Source: Variovorax sp. WS11 (GTDB lineage Bacteria; Pseudomonadota; Gammaproteobacteria; Burkholderiales; Burkholderiaceae_C). From it: DNA of 64,000 nt. The stretch lies in NCBI RefSeq assembly GCF_010499245.1, contig NZ_JAAGOW010000005.1:248001-312000 (forward strand). The letters are read 5' to 3'. Below, piece after piece: positions 1 to 10,800 of the stretch; within the stretch, counting starts at the first letter, position 1; each line of letters begins with the position of its first letter. Made by a program: the position numbers and the translations under genes. The notes under the pieces were generated by a model, which worked only from the letters and a program-made list of their open reading frames with translations, had not been told where the DNA came from and ran no database searches.

Positions 1-152
1 TACCGCGCCGCCCGATCCAGCTGTGCACCGGCCGCACATCCTCATAGCGGCCTCGTTGTCCATTTAGCCCGCTGCACCCCGCGCTCGCTATCGCTCAGCA
101 AGCCCAGATCCGCACCTGCCGCCCCGCGCCCCCGGCCAGCGCCTCCACGATC
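1..152 (-). pseudogene. Frameshifted continuation of the NRPS gene (C-A linker remnant)
   Basis: Downstream of the stop at 153-155, all pieces of a normal C-to-A domain linker are present but scattered over three frames. Removing one G near 155-160 restores a reading AEIVEALAGGAGRQV; a further shift gives DLGLLSDSERG; another gives YEDVRPVHSW at about positions 10-45. The last piece matches the linker of other modules in this locus, such as YEDARPVHEL at about 9.8 and 17.7 kb. The synthetase therefore probably continues beyond the left edge with another adenylation domain. Several one-base shifts within 150 bp look like sequence errors or early decay; the sequence alone cannot say which. Confidence 0.6.
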
Positions 153-3100
153 TCAGCCCAGCGCCTGCTGCAGCATCCCCCATGCCGCGCGCTGACCGGG
201 ACGATGCACCTGCAGCACCAGCTCGAAGGCCTCGCCCCGGTCGTTGATCGACACGGTGAAGGGGTAGTTGGTGCGTTCCTCCGCCCCCAGCATCTCCATG
301 CCCGCCCAGATCGCGTTCTGCCCCTCCGGGTCCGCGACCTGCGCATGTCGGTAGTTGAAGATCGTCGAGAACAGCGGCGCCGCCCCCGGCAGCCCGCTGC
401 AGCGCTGCGCCAGCGACAGCGGCGCGTGCTCGTGGTGCAGCAGGTCCGCCAGTGCCGCGTTGGCCTGCTGCAGGCACTGCGCCACCGTTCCCTCGCCGAG
501 CCGCAGGCGCAGCGGCAGCGTGTTGATGAACATGCCCAGCGCGCGGTGCGCGCCCTCCCCGCCCTGCATGCGGCCGAAGAGCACGGTGCCGAACACCACG
601 TCGTCGCGCCCCGTGGTGCGGCCCAGCACCAGCGCCCAGGCCAGGTGGAAGACGGTCGCCGCGCTCACGCCGTGGCGCTGCGCCTGCTCGCGCAGGGCGC
701 GCGCCGCCGGGCCGTCCAGCAGGCACCGCTCCTCGATCACCTGCGCGCCCTCGATGCGCACGTCGGCCAGTCCGAAGGGCGCCGTGGGCTCGTCCACGTC
801 CGCCAGCATCCCGCGGAAGAAGGCCTCGTGCTCGGCGGCGCTCGCGCCCAGGCGGGCCTGCGCCACGTAGTTGCGGAAGGGCACCGGCTCGGGCAGCTCG
901 GCCTCGCGGCCCTGCAGCAGCAGCGCGATCTCCTCGACCAGCAGTTCTTCGGAGGTGTGGTCCAGCGCCAGGTGGTGGGTGGGCAGTTGCAGCAGCCAGC
1001 GCCCGTTCTCTTCGTCGCGCGCGGCAATGCCGCGGATCAACGGCGCCTGCCGCACGTCGATGCGGTAGCGGCTGGCATGCACGTGGGCATTCAGCTGGTC
1101 CGCGACCGCGCCGCCGCCGGCCTCGGGCGCGAACCACGACAGCGGCAGCGGCGCCTCGCGCCACACCACCTGCACCGGCGAGGGCAGGTCTTCCCACAGC
1201 ACCGCGGTGCGCAGGATGTCGTGGCGCGTGATCACCCGCGCCAGGCTGTCGAGAAAGCGCCGCAGCCGCGGCTCGCTGTCGAAGCCCAGCAGCAGGGTCG
1301 TCACGTAGGCGTCGCCCTCGGCCTGCATGAGGTGATGGAACAGGATGCCTTCCTGCAGCGGTGCCAGCGGATAGATGTCCTGGATGTTGGCCGCGCCGCC
1401 GGGCACGGCGGCTTCGATGCGGCGGATCTGCGCATCGTCGAGCGCCACCAGCGGCAGCATCGCGGGCGTGATCGCGGTGCAGCCTCCGGGAATGCCATTG
1501 GGCGGCACGACCACCGCCCGGCGCGACGCGCCGTCGCCGCCCTCGAGCGCCGCGGCGAACTCGGCCAGCCTGGGCTGCTGGAAGAGCAGGCGCACCGGGG
1601 CCTCGCGGCCCTGCTGGCGCAGGCGCTCCAGCAGCTGGATGGCCAGCAGCGAATGGCCGCCCAGCTCGAAGAAACTGTCGTGGCGGCCCACGCGCGGCAC
1701 GCCCAGCAGCTCGGCCCACAGCGCCGCGACGGCCTGCTCGGCCTCGCCCACAGGCGCCTCGTACCCGGCGCTGGTGCCGGCCTCCGGCTGCGGCAGCGCC
1801 TTGCGATCGATCTTGCCGTTGGCGTTGAGCGGCAGTGCGTCCAGCACCATGATGACCGAGGGCACCATGTACTCGGGCAGCACCGCCGACAGCGCGCGCT
1901 TGAGCGCCGTCGGCTCTGCCTCGCCCGCCACGTAGCCGACCAGGCGCGCGCCGCCCGGCCCTTCCTGCGCCAGCACTGCGACCTCGCGCACGCCCGGCTG
2001 CGATTGCAGCTGCGCCTCGATCTCGCCCAGCTCGATGCGAAAGCCCCGGATCTTCACCTGGTGGTCGATGCGCCCTAGGTACTCCAGCTGCCCGTCGCCA
2101 CGCCAGCGCACCAGGTCGCCGGTGCGGTAGAGCCGGCCGCCCTGCGTGTCGAAGGGGTCGGCCACGAAGCGCTCGCTGCTGAGCGCGGCGCGGTTCAGGT
2201 AGCCGCGCGCCAGGCCCGCGCCCGAGACGTGCAGCTCGCCAGGCACCCCCACCGGCTGCTCGCGCAGGTCGGCGTCGAGCACGCGCAGGCCGAGGTCGGG
2301 GATCGCCACGCCCACCGGGCTGCGCTGCCCGTCCGCCAGGTCGGCGCGCGTGATCGGCCGCCAGGTGACGTGCACCGTCGTCTCGGTGATGCCGTACATG
2401 TTGATGAGCGCCGGCATGGCGTCGCCGTGGCGCTCGATCCAGGGCCGAAGGCTCTCCGGCTCCAGCGCCTCGCCGCCGAAGACCACGCAGCGCAGCGCGA
2501 GGCCGGTCGTGGCGTCGCGCGCGCCCGCGGCATGCATCAGCTGCCGGAAGGCCGAGGGCGTCTGGTTGAGCACCGTCACCTGCTGCTCGCGCAGCAAGGC
2601 CAGGAAGTCCTCCGGCGAGCGGCTCACCCAGTAGGGCACCACCACCAGCCGGCCGCCGGTACACAGCGCGCCGAAGATCTCCCACACCGAGAAGTCGAAG
2701 GCGTAGGAATGGAACATCGTCCACACGTCCTCGGGCCCGAAACGGAACCACGGCGCCGTCGCATCGAGCAGCCGGCTCACCTGCCGGTGGCACAGCTGCG
2801 CGCCCTTGGGCCGGCCGGTGGAGCCGGAGGTGTAGATCACGTAGGCCAGGTGGTCGGGATGCACCGCCACGGCGGGCTCGCTCGCGTCATCGCCGAAAGC
2901 GTCGGCGCGGTCGATCTCCAGCACCGGCAGCGCCGCATCCACCGCGAGGCGCGGCAGCACCGCGCTGTCGGTGAGCAGCAGCGTGATGCCGCTGTCCGCG
3001 GCCATGTACGCGAGGCGCTCGGCCGGATAGTCGGGGTCCAGCGGCACGTAGGCCCCGCCGGCCTTCAGGATCGCGAGCAGGCCCACGATCATCTGCGCGG

Positions 3101-4808
3101 AGCGCGGCATGGCGATGCCCACGCGCGACTCCGGCCGCACGCCCATCGCGACGAGGCGGTGCGCGAGCCGGTTGGCGCGCGCGTTCAGCTCGGCGTAGCT
3201 CAAGGCCTCGCCTTCGCAGACCACGGCCACCGCCTCCGGCCGGGCCCGTGCCTGGGCTTCGATGCGGTGGTGGATGGGCTCGGCCGGCTGCACGCCGCGC
3301 AGGGCCGCGTCGCCCCACTGCCGGGTGCGGGCCAGCTCTTCGGCGCCTTGCAGCACCACCTCCCCCACGGTCTGCTCCGGCCGTTGCGCCAGCGCTTCCA
3401 GCATGGCCAGGTAGTGCGAGGCCAGGCGCTCGATGGTCGCGGGCGCGAACAGTTCCTCGGCATAGGTCATCACCAGCCCGACGCGGCCCTGCGCATCCTC
3501 GGTGGTGTCCAGCGTCAGCTCGAACTGCGCCGCCTGTTCGTTCAGCGCATGGCCGTGGAGCGCCAGGCCGGGCAGCTGCACTGCCGACGCGGCACCCACC
3601 TGCTGGTGGTTGTGCACCACCTGGAACAGCGGGCTGTGGCCCAGGCTGCGATCGGGCTGCAGCGCCTCCACCAGTTGCTCGAAGGGCAGGTCCTGGTGCG
3701 CCTGCGCACCCTGCACGGCTTCCTTCACGCGGTCCAGCAGCGCGGCCAGCGGCAGCATGCGCCCGACCTCGGTGCGCAGCACCTGCGTGTTGACGAAGAA
3801 GCCCACCACGCGCTCCGTCTCGGGACGGTGGCGGTTGGCGATGGGCATGCCGGTGCGGATGTCGGCCTGGTCCGTGTAGCGGTGCAGCAGCGCGTGGAAG
3901 CCCGCGAGCAAGGCCATGAAGAGCGTCGCTCCCTGCGCCTGCGCGCGCCGGCGCACGGCCTGCGCCAGTTCGGCCGGCAGCTCGAACTTGCCGGTGGCGG
4001 CGCGGTAGCGGCCGTCGGCGCGGCGCGGATGGCCGGCGGGCAGCTGCAGCACCGGATGGTCGTGGCCGAGCTGGCGCGTCCAGTAGGCGAGTTGCCGCTC
4101 CTTCTCGCCGGCCTCGAGCCAGTGGCGCTGCCAGGCAGCGTAGTCGGCGTACTGGATGGGCGGCGCGGGCAGCGCCGGCGGCCTGCCTTCGCGATGCGCG
4201 CCATACAGCGCCGCGAACTCCTCCACCAGCAGCTGCATCGACCAGCCGTCGGAGACGATGTGGTGCATCGCGATCACCAGCAGGTGTTCCAGCTCGCTGA
4301 TGCGAATCAGCCCGACGCGCAGCAGCGGCCCGGCCGTGAGATCGAAGGGCGTCTGCGTGATGCGCAGCGCCTCGGCCTTCGCCGCCGCGTCGCGCGCGGG
4401 CGCGTCCAGCCCCCGCAGGTCGGTGCGCGGGATGTGCAGCGCGAGGGCCGGCTGCGCCACCTGCCGCGCCATGCCGTCGGGCTGGGCCTCGAAGCGGGTG
4501 CGCAGTGCCGCATGCCGCGCGACCAGCGCCCCGAAGGCGGCATCCACCGCATCGGCATCGAGCTCGCCTTCCAGCCGCAGCGCACCCGAGATGTGATACG
4601 CCGTGCTCGCGGCATCGAACTTCCAGAGGAACCACTGCCGCGCCTGCGCATAGGAGGCCGGCTGACTCTCGCCCCCGGGCGCCGGCACGATGGGCAGTAC
4701 GGAAAAGTCGATGCCCTGCTCGCGCAGGCTCTTCAGGAAGCCCTGCTTGCGCTCGGCCGGCAGGCGGGCGAATCGTTCGGCGATCTGCCGTTGAAGGTCG
4801 TTGTTCAT
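153..4808 (-). CDS. NRPS, C-A(Thr)-PCP-dual E/C
   Basis: This is a one-module nonribosomal peptide synthetase with an extra terminal condensation domain, 1551 aa. A short helical N-terminus (IAERFARLPAERK) resembles that of the preceding synthetase and may be a docking segment. The first C domain (about 40-470) has HHIVSDG. The A domain (about 490-1000) has YTSGSTGRPKG, and its pocket residues read by eye give D-F-W-N-V-G-M-V-H-K, the threonine signature. The PCP near 1030 has LGGHSL. The last C domain starts with the dual epimerisation/condensation signature HHLMQAEGD and has HHLALDH as its active-site motif. D-Thr delivered to a further residue is inferred. The stop at 153 is probably a frameshift artefact, because coding continues leftwards. 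It starts 9 nt after the previous gene. Confidence 0.93.
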   Translation of the reverse strand: MNNDLQRQIAERFARLPAERKQGFLKSLREQGIDFSVLPIVPAPGGESQPASYAQARQWFLWKFDAASTAYHISGALRLEGELDADAVDAAFGALVARHAALRTRFEAQPDGMARQVAQPALALHIPRTDLRGLDAPARDAAAKAEALRITQTPFDLTAGPLLRVGLIRISELEHLLVIAMHHIVSDGWSMQLLVEEFAALYGAHREGRPPALPAPPIQYADYAAWQRHWLEAGEKERQLAYWTRQLGHDHPVLQLPAGHPRRADGRYRAATGKFELPAELAQAVRRRAQAQGATLFMALLAGFHALLHRYTDQADIRTGMPIANRHRPETERVVGFFVNTQVLRTEVGRMLPLAALLDRVKEAVQGAQAHQDLPFEQLVEALQPDRSLGHSPLFQVVHNHQQVGAASAVQLPGLALHGHALNEQAAQFELTLDTTEDAQGRVGLVMTYAEELFAPATIERLASHYLAMLEALAQRPEQTVGEVVLQGAEELARTRQWGDAALRGVQPAEPIHHRIEAQARARPEAVAVVCEGEALSYAELNARANRLAHRLVAMGVRPESRVGIAMPRSAQMIVGLLAILKAGGAYVPLDPDYPAERLAYMAADSGITLLLTDSAVLPRLAVDAALPVLEIDRADAFGDDASEPAVAVHPDHLAYVIYTSGSTGRPKGAQLCHRQVSRLLDATAPWFRFGPEDVWTMFHSYAFDFSVWEIFGALCTGGRLVVVPYWVSRSPEDFLALLREQQVTVLNQTPSAFRQLMHAAGARDATTGLALRCVVFGGEALEPESLRPWIERHGDAMPALINMYGITETTVHVTWRPITRADLADGQRSPVGVAIPDLGLRVLDADLREQPVGVPGELHVSGAGLARGYLNRAALSSERFVADPFDTQGGRLYRTGDLVRWRGDGQLEYLGRIDHQVKIRGFRIELGEIEAQLQSQPGVREVAVLAQEGPGGARLVGYVAGEAEPTALKRALSAVLPEYMVPSVIMVLDALPLNANGKIDRKALPQPEAGTSAGYEAPVGEAEQAVAALWAELLGVPRVGRHDSFFELGGHSLLAIQLLERLRQQGREAPVRLLFQQPRLAEFAAALEGGDGASRRAVVVPPNGIPGGCTAITPAMLPLVALDDAQIRRIEAAVPGGAANIQDIYPLAPLQEGILFHHLMQAEGDAYVTTLLLGFDSEPRLRRFLDSLARVITRHDILRTAVLWEDLPSPVQVVWREAPLPLSWFAPEAGGGAVADQLNAHVHASRYRIDVRQAPLIRGIAARDEENGRWLLQLPTHHLALDHTSEELLVEEIALLLQGREAELPEPVPFRNYVAQARLGASAAEHEAFFRGMLADVDEPTAPFGLADVRIEGAQVIEERCLLDGPAARALREQAQRHGVSAATVFHLAWALVLGRTTGRDDVVFGTVLFGRMQGGEGAHRALGMFINTLPLRLRLGEGTVAQCLQQANAALADLLHHEHAPLSLAQRCSGLPGAAPLFSTIFNYRHAQVADPEGQNAIWAGMEMLGAEERTNYPFTVSINDRGEAFELVLQVHRPGQRAAWGMLQQALG

Positions 4809-4817
4809 GTCGGTGTG

Positions 4818-7800
4818 TCAGTCTTCCCAGGCGTCCAGCAGGGCGGCCATGCGGTCCAGCTCGGCCGTTGCCTGCGGGCCGGTGTTCTGGCGCGCGGCGG
4901 ACAGGGCCGCGCCGATTTCCAGGAGGGTCGGGTTCTCGAAGAAGGCGCGCAGCGGCAGCTGCGCGCCGAGCTCGGCTTGCACGCGCCGCTGCACCTGCAG
5001 CAGCGCCAGCGAATGGCCGCCCAGCTCGAAGAAGTTGTCGTGGCGGCCGACCTGGTCGAGGCCCAGCACCTCGCGCCAGAAGCGCGCCATGTGCGATTCG
5101 GCTTCGCCCTGCGGCGCCTCGTGCGGCCGCGCGAGGGCCTGCTGCGGATCGGGCAGCGCATGGCGGTCGACCTTGCCGTTGGCATTGAGCGGCAGGCGAT
5201 CGAGCAGCACGATCGCGCCCGGCACGGCATGCTCCGGCAGCACGCCGCGCAGCCGGTCGCGCAGCTGCGCGGCATCGGCGAAGCGGCCCGCGTGCAGCGC
5301 GACGTAGGCCGCCAGCCAGGCCCCGGCCGCGCCCTCGCGCGCCACCACCACCGCCTCGCGCACCTCGGGCTGCGCCAGCAGTTGGGACTCGACCTCGCCC
5401 AGCTCGATGCGGAAGCCCCGCACCTTGACCTGGTGATCCAGCCGGCCGAGGTAGTCGAGCTCGCCGTCCTCGTTCCAGCGCACCAGGTCGCCGGTGCGGT
5501 AGAGCCGGCCGCCCGCGCAATCGAAGGGGTCGGCCACGAAGCGCTCCGCGCTGAGGCCGGCACGATTCAGGTAGCCGCGCGCCAGGCCCGTGCCGCCGAG
5601 GTACAGCTCGCCCGGCACGCCCGGCGGCACGCGGTTGAGCACCGTGTCGAGCACATAGGCCGTGCGATCGCCCACCAGGCGGCCGATCGGCATGTAGGCG
5701 GCTTCGCAGCGCGTGTCCGGTCCGGCCTTGGCGAGGGTCGGCGTGATCACCGTTTCGGTGGGACCGTAGCCATTGACGATGCGCGCCGGCCGCAGCACCT
5801 GCTGCACCAGCGCCAGCGCGGCGCGCGGCATCGCCTCGCCGCCCACGGTGTAGGAGCGGATGGGCAGGCGGCTCGCCGCCTCGCCGAGCAGGTGCGCCAT
5901 CTGCGTGAGATAGGTCGGCGTGAAGCAGGCGATGGTGATCCCGTGGCGCTCGATCTCCGCCGCCGTGCGCTCCACCGGCCAGAGCGCGTCGTCGCGCGGC
6001 ATCAGCGCCGCGCCGAAGGCCAGCGGCACCCAGGTGCGCTCGTGCGCGCCGTCGAAGGCGATGGAGGCGAACTGCAGCTCGCGGTCCTGCGGCGTCATGC
6101 CGTAGGCCTCGCCGATGGACTGCACATGCATCGCCAGCGGCCCGTGCGCCACCGCCACGCCCTTGGGGCGGCCGGTGGAGCCGGAGGTGTAGATCAGGTA
6201 GGCCAGCTGCCCGGCATGCAGCGGCACTGCGGGATCGTGATCCGGCAGCCCGTCCAGCGCCTCCTGCGCCGCAAGGTCGAGCACACACAGGCCCTCGCGC
6301 GGCGCGAAGCGCGGCATCGAGTGCGGCTGGGTCAGCAGCAGGGCGATGCCGCTGTCGTCCACCATGTAGTCCAGCCGCTCCTGCGGGTAGGCGGGATCGA
6401 GCGGCACGTAGGCGCCGCCGGCCTTCAGCACCGCGAGCAGGCTCACGACCATCGCGATGGAGCGCTCGACCGCGATGCCCACGCGGACCTCGGGCCCGAC
6501 GCCGAGCGCGATGAGCCGGTGCGCGAGGCGGTTGGAGCGGGCGTTGAGCTGGGCGTAGCTGAGCGTCGCATCGCCCATGAGGAGCGCGACCGCGTCGGGC
6601 CGCGCGATCGCCTGCCGCTCGACCAGCCGGGGCACGGGCGGCACCTCGGCGTAGCGGCGCCCGTTGTCGCCCCAGGCGCGCAGCCGCGCGAGCTCGGCGG
6701 CCGGCAGGATCTCCAGCGTGCGCAGCGGCCGGCGCGAGCCCGCGGCCAGCGCGTCGGCCAGGGCCTGCAGGGCCGCGTGCAGCAGCTCGCACACGCGCGC
6801 CGGGTCGATGGCGGCGTCCACCTGCGCGACCAGCTCGAAGCCGGTGCCGCGATCGTTGACCGATACGCCGAAGGGGAAGTTGGAGCTCTCGCGCGAGGCC
6901 AGGGTCTCGATGCCGGGCAGCCCGCGCGCGGCCGCCGCCGCTTCGCCGTGCCGGTAGTTGAGGATCGCCGAGAACAGCGGCGCGCCGCTGGGCAGCGCGC
7001 TGCAGCGCTGGGCCAGCGCGAGGCTCGCATGCTCGTGCCGCAGCAGCTCGGCCAGCGCCTGCTGCGTGTGCTGCAGGCACTCCGAGGCATCGCGCATCTC
7101 CAGGCGCACGCGCAGCGGCAGCGTGTTGATGAACATGCCCACCGCGCGGTTCACCTCGCGGCCGCCCTGCATGCGGCCGAAGAGCACGGTGCCGAAGACC
7201 ACGTCGTCGCGGCCGGTGATGCGGCCCAGCACCAGCGCCCAGGCCAGGTGGAACAGCGCGGCCGCGCTCACGCCCTCGCGCCGGGCCTGCAGGCGCAGGG
7301 CCTGCGCGAGCGCGTCGTCGAGGGGGAGGACGGCTTCGACGATGCGGCCGCCGTCGCCCTGCACGTCGGCCAGGCCGAAGGGGATGGTGGGCTCGTCCAC
7401 CCCTGCGAGCGCGCGGCGGAAGTAGGCCTCGTGCACCGACTGCGCGAGGCCGCGCCGCGCCTGCGCGACGAAGCGGCGGAAGGGCACGGGCTCGGCCAGC
7501 GCGTCCGCGCGGCCTTCGAGCAGCAGGCCGATCTCCTCGATCAGCAGGGCCTTCGAGCTGTGGTCCAGCACCAGGTGATGGGTGGGCAGCTGCAGCAGCC
7601 AGCGCAGCGCGCCGGCATCGGGCGCGGCGAAGGCGCGCACCATCGGCGCGCTGCCCACGTCCAGGCGCTGCCGCGCGCGCTGCTGCGCCTGCTCCGGCGT
7701 CTCGCACCATTCGATCGGCACGGCCGCCTGGCGCAGCACCACCTGCACCGGCTCGGGCAGCGCCTCCCACAGGACGGCGGTGCGCAGCATGTCGTGGCGC

Positions 7801-10800
7801 GCGATCACGCGGTTCAGGCAGTCGATGAAGTGCCGCAGGCGCTCGCGGCTGTCGAAGGCCAGCAGCAGCGCGCTGACATAGGCATCCTCCTCGCCGCCCA
7901 TCAGGTGATGGAACAGGATGCCTTCCTGCAAAGGCGCGAGCGGGTAGATGTCCTGGATGTTCGCTCCGCCGCCGGGCACGGCCGACTCGATGCGGCGGAT
8001 CTGTGTGTCGTCGAGCGTCACCAGCGGCAGCATCGCGGGCGTGATTGCGGTGCAGCCTGCGGGGATGCCGTTGGGCGGCACGTCCACTTCCGGGTCTGCG
8101 GCGCCTTGCAGCGCGGTCGCGAAGTCGGTCAGCCTCGGATGCTGGAAGAGCAGGCGCACCGGGGCTTCGCGGCCTTGGCGACGCAGGCGTTCCATCAGCT
8201 GGATGGCGAGCAGCGAATGGCCGCCGAGCTCGAAGAAGTTGTCGTGGCGGCCGACGCGAGTCGCACCCACGAGCTCGGACCACAACGTGGCGACGGCCTG
8301 CTCCACGTCGCCTGCAGGGGCTTCGTAGGCGCCCTGCTCCTGCGCCTCCACCGCGGGCAGCGCCTTGCGGTCGATCTTGCCGTTGGCGTTCAGCGGCAAG
8401 GTGTCGAGCACCAGGATCACTGCGGGCACCATGTATTCGGGCAGCTTCTGCGCCAGTGCATTCTTCAGCGTTGCCGCTTCGGCCTGGCCCGACACGTAGC
8501 CGACGAGCCTGGCCCCACCCGGGCCCTGCTGCGCCACCACCACCGCTTCTCGCACGCCTTCCTGCGCCAGCAGCTGGGCCTCGATCTCCCCGAGCTCGAT
8601 GCGCAGGCCCCGGATCTTCACCTGGTGGTCCAGGCGGCCCAGGTACTCCAGCTGACCATCCTCGCGCCAGCGCACCCGATCCCCGGTGCGATAGAGCCTG
8701 CCTCCCTGGGGGTCGAAGGGATCGGCCACGAAGCGCTCGCTGCTGAGCGCGGCCTTGTGCAGGTAGCCGCGTGCCAGGCCGACGCCGCCCAGGTACAGCT
8801 CTCCGCCCACGCCGGTGGGTACGGGGTTCAGGTGCGCGTCCAGCACATGCACATGCGTGGCGGCGATGGGGCGGCCGATGGCCACGTGGTTGTGGCCATC
8901 TTCCCTGCAGGTCCAGTGCGTCACGTCGATGGCCGCCTCGGTGGGGCCGTAGAGGTTGAAGAGGCGCGCTTCGGGCAATCGCCTGAACACCTCGGCCTGC
9001 ACCGGCTCGGGCAAGGCTTCTCCGCTGCACACGATGCGGCGCAGGCTGGTGCAGCGCTCCACTTCGCCATGACCCAGGAAGGCCTGCAGCATCGAGGGCA
9101 CGAAGTGCAAGGTGCTGACGCCATGCTGCTCGATCAAAGCGATCAGGCGGGCTGGATCTCGATGGTCACCCGGTGCTGCCACGGCGAGCACGGCTCCCTG
9201 CATCAGCGGCCAAAAGAACTCCCACACCGACACGTCGAAGGAGAAGGGGGTCTTCTGCAGCACCACTTCGCCGGGCTGCAGGGCGTAGGCCTCCTGCATC
9301 CAGGCGAGGCGGTTGAAGAGCGAGACATGGCGGTTGGCCGCGCCCTTGGGGCGGCCGGTGGAGCCGGAGGTGTAGATGACGTAGGCCAGGTGTTCTCCCG
9401 TGAGTTCCACTCCCGGGTTGGTGTCGGGCCCACCCGAGAGATCGAGCGTATCGACGGCCAGCACTTGCGCGGATGCAGCCAAGGCCAGATGGGATTGCGC
9501 GAGCACCAGCGACACGCCGCTGTCCTGGAGCATGTAGGCAATGCGTTCGGCGGGGTACTCGGGGTCGATGGGCACGTAGGCGCCACCGGCCTTCATCACG
9601 GCCAGCAGGCTCACGACCATCTCGACCGAGCGCTCCATGAGCACGCCCACGGGCAGGTCGGGCCGCACGCCGTGCGCGATCAGATGATGGGCCAGCCGGT
9701 TGGCGCGCGCATTGAGCTCGGCGTAGCTCAAGATGACATCACCGAAGACCACCGCCGGCTCGTCCGGCTGCAACACCACGCGCCGCTCGATCAGCTCGTG
9801 CACCGGCCGTGCATCTTCATAGCCGGCTTCGTTGTATTCCCAGCCCCGCAGCGTCTCCCGCTCCGCTGCATCGCCCAGCACCACCTCCCCGAGCGCCTGC
9901 CGCGGCCACTCCACCATCGCGGCCAGGATCGCCAGGTAGTACCCGGCCCAGCGCGCCACCGTGCCGGCTTCGAACAGTTCCTCCGCGTAGCCGAACACCA
10001 GGCTCGCCCGGCCATCGGCGCGTTCCGTCACACTGAGCGTCAGCTCGAACTGCGCCTCGCCCTGGCCCAGTGCGCAGTCGTCCAGCGCCAGCCCCGCCAC
10101 TTGCCGCGGTGCCGGCCGCTCCTCGCGCTGGTGGTTGAACAGCACCTGGAACAGCGGGCTCTGCCCCAGCGTGCGCTCGGGCTGCAAAGCCTCCACCAGC
10201 TGCTCGAAGGGCAGATCCTGGTGCGCCTGTGCGCCCAGGGCCGCATCGCGTGCCGAAGCCAGCGCCGCGTCCAACGCCATCCGTCCCTCCAGCCGGCTGC
10301 ACAGCACCTGCGTGTTGACGAAGAAGCCGACGATGCCCTCGCTCTCCAGGCGCTGGCGGTTGGCGATGGGCACGCCCACGCGGACATCCTCCAGCCCGGT
10401 GCAGCGGTGCAGCAGCACCTGGAAGCCCGCGAGCAGCGCCATGAAGGAGGTGGCCCCCGCCTCGCGTGCGCGCTCGCGCAGCGCGTGCAGCAGCGCGGCA
10501 GGCAGCTCGAAGGCGTGGCGCGCCGCACGGTAGATGCCATCGGCGCGGCGCGGCCGGTCGGCCGGCAGCTGCAGCACCGGATGCGTGTCGCCGAGCTGCC
10601 GCGTCCAGTAGTCGAGCTGGCGTTGCGCCTCACCGGCTTCCATCCAGTGCCGCTGCCACTGCGCATAGTCGGCGTACTGCACCGCCGGCGCGGCGAGCGT
10701 GCGGGGCGCGTGCTCGACCCGCGCCCGGTACTCCGCCCAGAACGATTCCACGCACAGCTGCATCGACCAGCCGTCGGACACGATGTGATGCATCACGACC

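Noticed and set aside
88..9030. Long minus-strand frames in the second frame of the NRPS genes (901 and 2047 codons)
   Set aside because: Ala/Arg/Gly/Pro-rich out-of-frame readings of the synthetases; no catalytic motifs.
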